Below are positions 35,267-43,245 of a stretch of 64,000 nucleotides of DNA, one piece after another. How positions within the stretch are numbered: position 1 is the stretch's first letter; each line of letters opens with the position of its first letter. The notes beneath the pieces are model-generated. The model searched no databases. It was not told the origin of the DNA and was given only the letters and a program-made list of their open reading frames with translations. The position numbers and the translations under genes were made by a program. Source of the stretch: Planctomycetota bacterium (GTDB lineage: Bacteria; Planctomycetota; Planctomycetia; Pirellulales; Lacipirellulaceae); contig JAKOXH010000061.1 in NCBI GenBank assembly GCA_029781135.1, positions 30,948 through 94,947 on the forward strand. Direction: 5' to 3'.

Positions 35267-36868
35267 ATGACACTTCGTACTAAACAATGGTTGATTTTCG
35301 TATTGGGGTTGGCGTTCCTGGGCTCGTTGTTCTTCGTGCAGTGGAAGGAGATCGTCCGCAAGGAAGAAGAGTTGCGGTTACGGCCGCCGCACGTGATCGT
35401 GCCGGCCATGTCGCAGGACTGTTTTAACTGCCACGCGCAGCACACGCCGGGCATCATCGACCATTGGAAAGGGAGCACGCACGCGGAAAAGGGCGTGGGT
35501 TGCCTCGACTGCCATCAGGCCAATAGCGACGATGCCGACGCGTTCATTCATTATGGTCAGACGATTGCGACGATCGTCACGCCGCTGGATTGCAGCCGGT
35601 GCCATCCGAAGGAGGCGGACGAGTTTGGGCACAGTCATCATGCCAAGGCGGGCAACATTCTCGCGTCGCTTGATAACTTTCTCGCGGAAACGGTCGAGGG
35701 TGCGCGATTGCCATTTGACCCGCACTCGCCGACACCCGGAATGGCGGTGGGAAAAGTCAATGGTATGGCCAGTGTGAACAGTGGCTGCAAACAGTGCCAC
35801 GGCAGCAAGGTGGCGCTGAAGGCGGAAGACGGCAGCCAGATTACGGTGGACGATCTCAAGCCGGATGACAAGGGCCGCCCCACCAACAAGGAAATCCTCA
35901 AGCGGGTGCTGCACAACACCGACAACCAGCCGATTCTGCATGAGGCTAGTTGGCCGAACACGGGCATTGGTCGGTTGAATTTGGATGGTTCGCGTGGTTC
36001 GTGCTCGGCTTGTCATTCGCGGCACGATTTTTCGCCGCGGCGGGCGCGGCAGCCGGAGAATTGCGGCAAGTGCCACTTGGGCCCGGATCATCCGCAGAAG
36101 GAGATCTACGAAGAATCGAAACATGGCGTGGCCTATCGCGACTTGTTGCAACACATGAACCTCGACGCCAAGAAGTGGGTGCTGGGCGAGGACTACACGC
36201 AGGCCCCCACGTGCGCTTCATGCCACATGTCGGCCAACCTGCGTGATCGGAAGGTGACGCACGACCCGGGCGAGCGAATCTCCTGGACGAATCGGCCGCC
36301 GATCAGCATGGTCATGGATACCGATGCCGATCACAAAGTCGTCACCGAAACCGATCCCGCCAAGCGCGACGCGCAGATCGTCGACACTTGGCAGCTAAAG
36401 CGCACGCGGATGAAGAATGTGTGCGCGAACTGTCACACAACGAACTACGTCAACGCGTTCTATAAGCAGTACGATGATTTCATCGTGAACTACAACGAGA
36501 AATTCGCGAAGCCGGGCACGGCGATCATGAAGCTGTTGCTCGATAAAGGGCTGCGGACGAAGCCCGACTTCGATGAAGAGATCGAATGGACGTGGTTCTA
36601 TTTGTGGCATCATGAGGGCCGCCGAGCACGTCACGGGGCATCGATGATGGCCCCCGATTACGCGCATTGGCATGGCATGTATGAGGTGGCCGATCGGTTC
36701 TATTCCAAGTTCATCCCGCAGGCCCGCGAAATCGCGAAGCATGCCGGCGAGAACGGCAAGACCGAGGAAGCCAAAGCGGTCAATGCGTTGATCGACTCGA
36801 TTTTGGCACGGCCCGAGCATCAGTGGTATGAAGCCGAGACCAAGAAGAAAGTAGCGGAAGCAAAGTAG
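35267..36868 (+). CDS. Octaheme cytochrome c of the hydroxylamine oxidoreductase (HAO) family
   Basis: 533 residues with exactly eight CxxCH motifs at residues 52, 79, 109, 174, 246, 266, 316 and 386. A single N-terminal helix (WLIFVLGLAFLGSLFFV) anchors it at the outer face of the membrane. After the last heme, EGRRARHGASMMAPDYAHWHG is a hallmark of HAO-type octahemes. HAO relatives oxidise hydroxylamine or hydrazine when a tyrosine crosslinks to heme 4 (P460), and reduce nitrite, NO or hydroxylamine when it does not; Tyr465 is the residue to examine. Encoded right after a Rieske/cytochrome b pair, as for some HAO-like proteins in anammox bacteria. Function inferred: periplasmic nitrogen-oxide conversion coupled to quinol. 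Confidence 0.87.
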   Translation: MTLRTKQWLIFVLGLAFLGSLFFVQWKEIVRKEEELRLRPPHVIVPAMSQDCFNCHAQHTPGIIDHWKGSTHAEKGVGCLDCHQANSDDADAFIHYGQTIATIVTPLDCSRCHPKEADEFGHSHHAKAGNILASLDNFLAETVEGARLPFDPHSPTPGMAVGKVNGMASVNSGCKQCHGSKVALKAEDGSQITVDDLKPDDKGRPTNKEILKRVLHNTDNQPILHEASWPNTGIGRLNLDGSRGSCSACHSRHDFSPRRARQPENCGKCHLGPDHPQKEIYEESKHGVAYRDLLQHMNLDAKKWVLGEDYTQAPTCASCHMSANLRDRKVTHDPGERISWTNRPPISMVMDTDADHKVVTETDPAKRDAQIVDTWQLKRTRMKNVCANCHTTNYVNAFYKQYDDFIVNYNEKFAKPGTAIMKLLLDKGLRTKPDFDEEIEWTWFYLWHHEGRRARHGASMMAPDYAHWHGMYEVADRFYSKFIPQAREIAKHAGENGKTEEAKAVNALIDSILARPEHQWYEAETKKKVAEAK

Positions 36869-37043
36869 AGGGGCGGGCAAGCCGCCGGGCCGACGTGAAG
36901 TCGTCGCTAAGGCGGATGTGGCCCGGCTCAATGCCTAGGCATTCGACTCCGAACAGCAAGAGATGCTCAATGTTTGACACCGGAAGAGCCACGATCGACC
37001 GATAAAGCGGCAACAACGCCGGCCACCACGCCGAAGGATTCCG

Positions 37044-37604
37044 TCACGGCACGGATGAACCCCTAAAGGTCGGAGATGCGTCCGTACTGCCACATTCCAT
37101 CAATCCAACCTTTTGGAGAATCCATTCGGCAAGCGCGTCGACATCGGACCGTGGCAGGATTGGAATTTGCAGGGGCAGCGGTAACACATCGTCGGTCACC
37201 ACGCCGATAATCGAATGGTCATCGTTTGCCAACGGCGGTGGGCCAACAGCTTCTCTCCAGATTTCGATCTTGGGAGCTTTGGCTTGCGAATCACCCTCGA
37301 CGAGCACGAATTCGCAGTGCGCGAACAGCGGTGTGAAGGCTGCATAGCGGTCGACGTTAGCAATGCTGTCCAAGTCGGCAGGTACGAACATCGCGGATAG
37401 CGACGGCGAGAGAATTCCAACGGCGCTCGCACCGGCTTCGCGATGCCGGAACGAGTCTTTGCCCGGCACATCGAGTTCGTGCCGATGGTGCGTGTGCTTG
37501 ATTGTGCCGACGCGAATTCCGCGGGCCACGAACGCCCGCACCAAATCGATCACCAGCGTTGTTTTGCCGTGATTCTTGCCGCCGATGATATGGAGGCGTC
37601 TCAT
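37044..37604 (-). CDS. mobB: Molybdopterin-guanine dinucleotide synthesis protein MobB
   Basis: 186 residues. The GTP-binding P-loop GGKNHGKTTL at 8-17, then GTIKHTHHRHELDVPGKDSFRHREAGA, the characteristic MobB block. It assists in loading the guanine dinucleotide onto molybdopterin. NarG of the nearby operon needs bis-MGD, which explains its place here. Its ATG overlaps the stop of the hemerythrin gene by four bases. Confidence 0.92.
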   Translation of the reverse strand: MRRLHIIGGKNHGKTTLVIDLVRAFVARGIRVGTIKHTHHRHELDVPGKDSFRHREAGASAVGILSPSLSAMFVPADLDSIANVDRYAAFTPLFAHCEFVLVEGDSQAKAPKIEIWREAVGPPPLANDDHSIIGVVTDDVLPLPLQIPILPRSDVDALAEWILQKVGLMECGSTDASPTFRGSSVP

Positions 37605-38209
37605 GATTCGTGGTGACTGCAGCCGCCCGCGCCGCCCGCCGCGCTGACGACCTTGGCGACGCCCAACCGTTCCACCAATCGATTGGCAACACCGACGTAC
37701 TTGTCGTGCGTGTCACTGCCAATTTTCTCACGTTCCACACGATCGAACGCTTGCTCCAGCGCCTGTTGCTCGTCGGGCGTGAATGCCTGGTCGGCCATGG
37801 CAAACAAGCAGTGGTCTTCCTTTTGGATGTGCTGACGAAGCAAGGCCACATAGGCGCGAGCGGCGGTCGGGAATTCACGAGCGGCGTGGGCAGCACCGCC
37901 CGAATACTTCGTCACCGCATCGGACATTGCGCGAACCAATTGGCGACCCTGTTCATGCTCATACAGCATCACACCAGTCGGTCCTTGCGCGCGCGAAAAG
38001 CCCTTCTGTTCCATCAGCGGAAACAGCAGATCCTCCTCTTTCGCATGGTGGCAATGGTCGGCAAACGTGCGAATGAAATCGATAGCCTGGTGGGCGGCTT
38101 CCACATCCAGGGACTGCCCCTGTTCGGTAAGCTCCGCCATTCGCTCCAGACAATTGAGCACCTGCTCAATAATGCGATGCTCGTCCCTCAAGATCGCCGT
38201 GGGACGCAT
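37601..38209 (-). CDS. Hemerythrin HHE-domain protein
   Basis: 202 residues from ATG 38209, which has an AAGGA ahead of it; an upstream ATG at 38287 is unlikely. The four-helix HHE pattern is seen: LRDEHRIIEQVL, HCHHAKEEDLLFPLME, EHEQGRQ and HIQKEDHCLFAMAD, which together give a di-iron site. Such proteins bind O2 or NO, or act in Fe-S repair under nitrosative stress. First gene of a pair with mobB, facing the octaheme gene. Confidence 0.88.
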   Translation of the reverse strand: MRPTAILRDEHRIIEQVLNCLERMAELTEQGQSLDVEAAHQAIDFIRTFADHCHHAKEEDLLFPLMEQKGFSRAQGPTGVMLYEHEQGRQLVRAMSDAVTKYSGGAAHAAREFPTAARAYVALLRQHIQKEDHCLFAMADQAFTPDEQQALEQAFDRVEREKIGSDTHDKYVGVANRLVERLGVAKVVSAAGGAGGCSHHES

Positions 38210-38369
38210 ACTCTGTTTCCTTCCAACTGAATGTGATGTGCAAGAGGCGTAACCGCCATGAATAGCACGGCGGCTACGCCTCTGCAACCCTTACGGATCA
38301 GTTGGCTACGACAATTTGTTGTCGGCGGAAGCGCGATCCGATCGTCGTTCGCGGTTGTGGCACATGGGG

Positions 38370-39941
38370 TTAGAAATTAACTTCCCATTGCGTGTACACG
38401 AAATCCGCGTCTTCCGGCGCGAGAATCTTGTTGCCGCGCCAGAAGTGTGAATAGCCGAGGACCAGGTTCGACCGTGCGCTGAGCGTGCGCTTGGCGAGAA
38501 TATCGATTTCATCGCCAAAGTGCGTTCGCGTCAGACTTTGATTGGGCGTGCCGCCAATGCTGGGCACGATGTCGCTCGCCGAGTCGGCGATAAACCGCCA
38601 GTACCAGAAGAGCAAGTCCCAGTTCTCCTCGGGTTTCATCGTCAACAGCACATTCGGCGCCTCAATGTTGGAACGCTGCACCGCATCGATAAAGCCGAAG
38701 TACTTGTGGGAGAGCGGAAACAATTGGTTGAAACGGTTGAAATCATCTCCCGGAAAGTTACCGGAGGCATAATCGTAGTAGAACCAAATCGTCGGCTTCC
38801 ACGGATATTGGGGCAATTTGCGACCAATGCCGCCCGTGGCGAAACCAGCTTCTTGGTCCAGTCCCAGCCCGCTTTGGCGGCCAACCTGCACGCCGCCTTC
38901 CGCGTCGTACAACCAATCGCCGCGATCGCCATAAAGTCGCGAACCGAGCGTATGCAACGAAAAATCGCTCGTGATGGTGCCGGGGTTCTTGTTATCGTAT
39001 CCGATGTAGTACAAATCGAGTTTGTCGTGTTCACAGCCGCCGTAGGTTGCATACACGCCGTAAAACGGTTGATCCCAATCGGCTTCGTCCAGTTCGTTGG
39101 GTACGACGGGGACGTAATACGTGTAAAAGCCATCGACCTTCCATTCATCGTTCGAGAGCATCACCTTGACGCCATCGAACGTACGCCGGGTGTTCGCCCA
39201 ATCCAACGGTGAGATCAAACGCTCAGCGCCGTAAATCAACTCTTGCCGGCCGACGCGCAGCGTGGTTCCCGCTTCGGGCGTGTAATCGACGAAGCAGTTC
39301 AGGAAGTCGCCCCAATTGCGATCGATGATGCGTGGCATGTAGGTGCCACCATCATCGGTCACGTCGGCAAAGATACCTTCCACGTAGAACCGGGTTGTTT
39401 CGTCTACGCGCCAGTTCGTGTAGAGCCGCACGCGTGAAAGCAGGAAGTCATGTTCCGTGTCCTGAAAGCGTTGCGTGCCTGGCCCGGCAATGTCTTGGCC
39501 CATTCCTTTTTCATAGTGATATCGTAGCCGCACCTGGCCGCCGACATCCATCGTGCCGCAGTCGCCGCATTCCCCGACTGGCATCTGCTTTAGTTCTTCG
39601 CCGAGGTGGTAATCGCTGTAATTCGGATCGCGCAAGTACTTGAAATCGTTATCGTAAAAGACTGGCTTATAGGCGGTTGTCCAAGGCTTCGGGGCAGGTG
39701 GCTTTTTCGGCTTTTCCGGACATTTTGCTTCTGAAGCTTCATCTTTCAGCGTTTGCTGCTCAACGGCTGCAGGAGCCGCTGTGGCATCCGCAGAAGCCTC
39801 GGCCGGCGCGGCTGCCGCGGTTGGATCCTTTGGCGGGGGCATGTCGTCGGTGACTGCATATGCCGGGGTGTGGAGCCAAGCCGCAATGGCGACCCACCCA
39901 ATTGAGCAAAAATTGAATCGAGCAACCGACCGTATTATCAT
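38370..39941 (-). CDS. Outer-membrane porin of the alginate-export type
   Basis: 523 residues. ATG 39941 has a strong AGGAGG seven bases upstream and begins a signal peptide (SIGWVAIAAWLHTPAYA). An Ala/Pro/Lys-rich linker follows. From residue about 115 come many alternating amphipathic beta strands ending in an aromatic residue (final WEVNF), with VGGQVRLRYHYEKG and LRVGRQELIYGAERLISPLDW typical of the alginate_exp barrel. Near nitrate and nitrite respiration genes such porins are thought to let small anions pass, but that is inference. It carries the shared promoter motif (39992-40016) upstream. Confidence 0.8.
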   Translation of the reverse strand: MIIRSVARFNFCSIGWVAIAAWLHTPAYAVTDDMPPPKDPTAAAAPAEASADATAAPAAVEQQTLKDEASEAKCPEKPKKPPAPKPWTTAYKPVFYDNDFKYLRDPNYSDYHLGEELKQMPVGECGDCGTMDVGGQVRLRYHYEKGMGQDIAGPGTQRFQDTEHDFLLSRVRLYTNWRVDETTRFYVEGIFADVTDDGGTYMPRIIDRNWGDFLNCFVDYTPEAGTTLRVGRQELIYGAERLISPLDWANTRRTFDGVKVMLSNDEWKVDGFYTYYVPVVPNELDEADWDQPFYGVYATYGGCEHDKLDLYYIGYDNKNPGTITSDFSLHTLGSRLYGDRGDWLYDAEGGVQVGRQSGLGLDQEAGFATGGIGRKLPQYPWKPTIWFYYDYASGNFPGDDFNRFNQLFPLSHKYFGFIDAVQRSNIEAPNVLLTMKPEENWDLLFWYWRFIADSASDIVPSIGGTPNQSLTRTHFGDEIDILAKRTLSARSNLVLGYSHFWRGNKILAPEDADFVYTQWEVNF

Positions 39942-40386
39942 TTCAAGCCCTCCTGGCAATTGAAGCCATTCCGACGCCCAATAATCGGACACATTTGTCT
40001 TATTCGTCTTGCCGGGCTTGCTAGCACAATAAAATGTGGCGCGATGTTAAGGTTTGTCCGACGGCGCGGCGTCTCGGAGCTACGGACCGAGCGCACACTC
40101 GTTAATCAGTGTCCAACCTTCCCGCTCACAGGCCCGGCCGATTGCAGGTGCGGCGGCCGCAAATGGAAAGAAATAGTGTCTATCACGATTACTCCGACGG
40201 AAACGTCGCGGCGCTCTGCACGGCAATTACGATGACATTGTGCCGTGAGAGTCCATCAGGAGGCATGCTGCTCGGATCAGAGACGGTCAAAGGAAGAACC
40301 GTCTGATCGGTACCTTGGTTGTCGCCGGCGCCTTGGCTATGAATGTTCGACGGGCGATCTTGATGATCGTTCAATTTCCCGAACGA
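39942..40386. other. Gene-free spacer holding the porin promoter region
   Basis: The first 80 bases contain the shared motif and presumably the porin promoter. From 40080 to 40386 only short open frames without family character are seen. Confidence 0.5.
39992..40016 (-). promoter_or_regulatory. Candidate regulator-binding site upstream of the porin gene
   Basis: TTTGTCTTATTCGTCTTGCC on the plus strand, about 50 bases before the porin ATG. It matches the site at 42211-42237 in nearly every position, with one base shorter spacing. It has two GTCTT half-sites one helical turn apart. Confidence 0.5.
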
Positions 40387-40866
40387 CTACCGCTTGTTCT
40401 TCGGCTTCTTTGTGGGCAGGGCGAGTGCTACGAGCGCCGTCCCTTCCCGGGGGCACAAAGGTGGTCGGCCATTTGCCGCGGTCAACAGCTCCGCGAGAGT
40501 CGTGTTTCGCAGGCTCTGTTCGACCATGGCTAATGCCTCATCGAGGCGACGGTGCAACGGGCAGAGATTGGCGCCGTGGGAATCGATTTTGAGCGGACAC
40601 TCTCGTATTCGTGGAAGCGGATCAACCGCGTCGACGATGTCCCAAATCGTCAGATCTTTTGCCGGCCTAGCTATGCTGAAACCACCATGCCGGCCACGCC
40701 GCGAACGGACAATCTTACAGCGCACTAAACGTTGCATCAGCTTGGCTAGATAGGGAGCGGGAACTTCCGTAAGTGCGGCCAACTGCGGCACGGTGCAAGG
40801 ATCATCGCCACGATGTGCCAGGGCAAGAACTGCCCGCAATGAGTACTCGACGGTTTGCGAAATCAC
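40387..40866 (-). CDS. Rrf2-family regulator 1
   Basis: 159 residues. Winged helix at the N-terminus (MISQTVEYSLRAVLALA, then the recognition part PAPYLAKLMQRLVR and RGRHGGFSIARP). Rrf2 proteins such as NsrR and IscR sense NO or Fe-S status through cysteines. Here Cys90 and Cys102 are set in RECPLKID and NLCPLHRRLD; the usual middle cysteine is missing, and a third Cys is at 138. It is a clear paralogue of the gene at 41582. It lies in the middle of the nitrogen-respiration region and likely controls it. Confidence 0.88.
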   Translation of the reverse strand: MISQTVEYSLRAVLALAHRGDDPCTVPQLAALTEVPAPYLAKLMQRLVRCKIVRSRRGRHGGFSIARPAKDLTIWDIVDAVDPLPRIRECPLKIDSHGANLCPLHRRLDEALAMVEQSLRNTTLAELLTAANGRPPLCPREGTALVALALPTKKPKNKR

Positions 40867-41222
40867 GGCAACCCAACTTCCAACTTAAATGAACTCTTCG
40901 ATTCCCTACTTTAGCCTACGAAGAGGTTCTTGAAAACAAGCGTGCCTCGGTCCTGCTGCCAAAGCAATTGTGTTCAACGACCATTCGGCCCGCGGACTAG
41001 CACGGCGGGGTGCAAAGTTATCTGCGAACGCAAATAACGCGTTGTCGTGGTCCTGGTGCTGCCTGCACCGTACCTTCGTCGGTGAATTCCACAACTGGCC
41101 GAGCGACGGCTACAACTAGCAACGTGGTGCGCGATTCTCGCATGGTGAGTTCGCGTATATGATATAATGGAGTGTACCCCAACTTCTTACAGTGAGTTGC
41201 CTGAATTGCTCGGAACGATACG
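40867..41222. other. Divergent promoter region
   Basis: Between Rrf2 gene 1 (leftward) and the small Cys-rich gene (rightward). A good -10 box TATAAT is at 41163-41168 for the rightward gene, without a clear -35. No other gene seen. Confidence 0.5.
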
Positions 41223-41435
41223 ATGAGTTCTTTTTCTTGCCCCCACTACGATGTCAACCGCGACTGGTGTGAGCGCATTGGAGATTTGTGCGTGCCGGGC
41301 AGGCCGGGGTGCGTTCTGTATCAGAACTCCGTTTTTGCCGTGCCCTGGCAGGAACGCCTGGAGGAAAAGCGGCGGCAGGCGGAAGCGATGTCGAAAGACG
41401 ACCTGCTAGATCAGAATCATCGGTGCGTCGATTAG
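41223..41435 (+). CDS. Small cysteine-rich protein of unknown function
   Basis: 70 residues. Four cysteines in regular spacing, Cys6, Cys16, Cys23 and Cys30, in CPHYDVNRDWC and LCVPGRPGCVL, and one near the C-terminus. The pattern suggests metal or Fe-S binding, or disulfides. No signal peptide. It sits between two Rrf2 regulators and has its own -10 box. I recognise no family, but coding is supported by ordered Cys pattern, context and a good start. Confidence 0.55.
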   Translation: MSSFSCPHYDVNRDWCERIGDLCVPGRPGCVLYQNSVFAVPWQERLEEKRRQAEAMSKDDLLDQNHRCVD

Positions 41436-41581
41436 TCTTCCGGCAATTTAACTTGCACTATTGTGCGATACATCATCGAGCAACTTGCTCCTAATCATGC
41501 CGGCGTTGTTCAGATTCGCTAGAGAAGGGTGACTGCGCAGTGACTGCGTCCCCCACAAAGCCAATGCAAAATCCATCGCAC

Positions 41582-42112
41582 TTACTGGCGAGGACGTTTC
41601 GCGCGGCGTGTGCGTCGACCTGGTTTCGGCTTTGCCGTAGTGGCAGATTGGACGCGTGAATCGCTCTCGGCGGGCAGCGTAAACAGCCGCTGGTCTTGGC
41701 AGAGCGGGCTGGCGCCCGACGGGTCGGTCAGAACATCGGCGACGGTGGTACCGCGAAACTGCTCCTCGACGCCAGCCATGGCCGCGTCGAGTCGCCGATG
41801 GAGCGGACAGAGTGTCAAGGCGTGAGACTGGATGCCGAGCGGACAACTGCGAATTCTTTGGAAGGGTTCGACGGCGTCGACGACATCCCACAGTGTCAAT
41901 TCGGCGGCCGCCTTGGCGAGCACAAAGCCGCCGTGGATCCCGCGTTGCGAGCGAACGAGTTTCCCGCGTACTAGTCCGCGCATAAGTTTGGAAAGATACG
42001 GGGCCGGTATCCGCGCGATTTGCGCGATTTGTTGCACGGTGCAGGGATGGCCGTTGTATTGCGCGATGGTGACGACCGCGCGCAGCGCATACTCGACCGA
42101 TTGGGAGATCAT
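41582..42112 (-). CDS. Rrf2-family regulator 2
   Basis: 176 residues. Paralogue of the regulator at 40387, with the same MISQSVEYALRAVVTIAQ start, RGIHGGFVLAKAA recognition region and Cys90/Cys102/Cys138. It ends in a basic tail (KPKPGRRTRRAKRPRQ). Divergent from narC with 155 bases between the two ATGs, the classical position for a local regulator. Glu7 near the N-terminus could be an extra cluster ligand as in two-cysteine Rrf2 proteins; that is inference. Confidence 0.88.
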   Translation of the reverse strand: MISQSVEYALRAVVTIAQYNGHPCTVQQIAQIARIPAPYLSKLMRGLVRGKLVRSQRGIHGGFVLAKAAAELTLWDVVDAVEPFQRIRSCPLGIQSHALTLCPLHRRLDAAMAGVEEQFRGTTVADVLTDPSGASPLCQDQRLFTLPAESDSRVQSATTAKPKPGRRTRRAKRPRQ

Positions 42113-42156
42113 ACGTTACCCCGCGGAGCCCCGAGAAAAATTCGGATATTTGGACC

Positions 42157-42185
42157 TTGACATCCTTTATAGGCGGGGGTAGCCT
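42157..42185 (+). promoter_or_regulatory. Candidate sigma-70-like promoter of the nar-act operon
   Basis: Perfect -35 TTGACA at 42157-42162, 17-base spacer, and a poor -10 (TAGCCT) at 42180-42185. A weak -10 would fit activated transcription. It lies before the candidate operator. Confidence 0.5.
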
Positions 42186-42192
42186 TGGATGC

Positions 42193-42237
42193 AAGACAGG
42201 ACTTAAGGATCATTTTGTCCTATTTTGTCTTACCAGG
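42193..42237 (+). promoter_or_regulatory. Candidate operator of the nar-act operon
   Basis: An imperfect inverted repeat (AAGACAGGAC ... GTCCTATTTTGTCTT, 42193-42231) whose right half matches the site upstream of the porin gene. It is placed between the promoter and narC ATG, where a repressor would act. The nearby Rrf2 genes are the natural candidates for binding it. Confidence 0.5.
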
Positions 42238-42267
42238 CCTCTTTTTCCCCGCTGGGGAGCAAGCAAC

Positions 42268-43245
42268 ATGTCGGCTCTTGCTTCAATTCGTTGCCGGCGA
42301 CGGAGCGTCGTCAGGACTGCCGGTCGGTACTCGCCGCGGCAGGTCGGATCGCTGATGAAAGGGTCCGCGACGAGTCGCGGCGTCCGCCGTGCCTGTCAGC
42401 GAATCATCGGGCTAGCTGGAGTCGGTGGCTGCCTCGCGTTGTGCATGGCCGCGATCCCGGCATTTGGCCAGGATACGCCGGATTACTTCCGCCAGAACTG
42501 CACGAGCTGCCACACGATCGGGGGCGGCCGCTTGACGGGACCCGATCTCAAGGACGTTACGAAACGGCAAACTCGCGAGTGGCTGGCCAAATACCTGTTG
42601 AATCCCCGCGCAGTGATCGATAGCGGCGACCCGTACGCCAAGAAACTGTACGAAGAAGCGCGGAACGTCCCAATGCCGACGCCGCCGGCGATCAATGCGG
42701 AGCGCGCCCAGAAGCTGCTCGACTTGATTGAGGCCGAGTCGCTTCTTGAAAAGTCGCAGTTCAAGGGTCTGCAGATTTCGACGGCGCCATTCACCGATGA
42801 AGACCGCGCTCGTGGGCACGAGATCTACCTGGGCATGCGACGCTTGGAGAAAGGTGGCACCGCCTGCATCTCGTGCCACAGCGTATCGAAATCGGCGGCG
42901 TTGGGCGGCGGGCGGCTGGGGCCCGACCTGACGAACGTCTTCGAGCGGCTGAAAGGTCGTGTGGCGTTGAGTGCGTGGCTCGTCGCGCCTGGCACCGAGA
43001 CGATGCAGCCGATTTTCAGGAATCACCCCTTGTCGCCGGACGAGATTCAATGGCTGGTTGCCTTCTTCGAATCGACTGCCGCAGAATCGCCCCCAGATCC
43101 ATCGCGTAATCAAGTATCGTTTCTCTTGGCCGGGTTAGCGGGGGCCATCACCGGCGTGTTCTTTCTCGACTCGTTATGGAAGAACCGGTTTCATTCAGTG
43201 CGGCGCTCGCTCGTCGACGCGAACACAGCACGAGGTAAGTCATGA
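42268..43245 (+). CDS. narC: Diheme cytochrome c upstream of narG (NarC-like)
   Basis: 325 residues from ATG 42268 with GGGGAGC ahead; an ATG at 42355 is an alternative and would start nearer the signal anchor (RIIGLAGVGGCLALCMAAIPAFG). Two CxxCH motifs at 78-82 (CTSCH) and 200-204 (CISCH), each in a cytochrome c domain, and a C-terminal membrane helix (FLLAGLAGAITGVFFLDSLW). In Thermus a diheme NarC precedes narG and serves the nitrate reductase; the same order here suggests the same. Its stop overlaps narG by four bases. Confidence 0.85.
   Translation: MSALASIRCRRRSVVRTAGRYSPRQVGSLMKGSATSRGVRRACQRIIGLAGVGGCLALCMAAIPAFGQDTPDYFRQNCTSCHTIGGGRLTGPDLKDVTKRQTREWLAKYLLNPRAVIDSGDPYAKKLYEEARNVPMPTPPAINAERAQKLLDLIEAESLLEKSQFKGLQISTAPFTDEDRARGHEIYLGMRRLEKGGTACISCHSVSKSAALGGGRLGPDLTNVFERLKGRVALSAWLVAPGTETMQPIFRNHPLSPDEIQWLVAFFESTAAESPPDPSRNQVSFLLAGLAGAITGVFFLDSLWKNRFHSVRRSLVDANTARGKS

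Noticed and set aside
33453..36868. Anammox hydrazine synthase or hydrazine dehydrogenase locus
   Set aside because: No hydrazine synthase subunits are present, and one HAO-like octaheme alone does not imply anammox.
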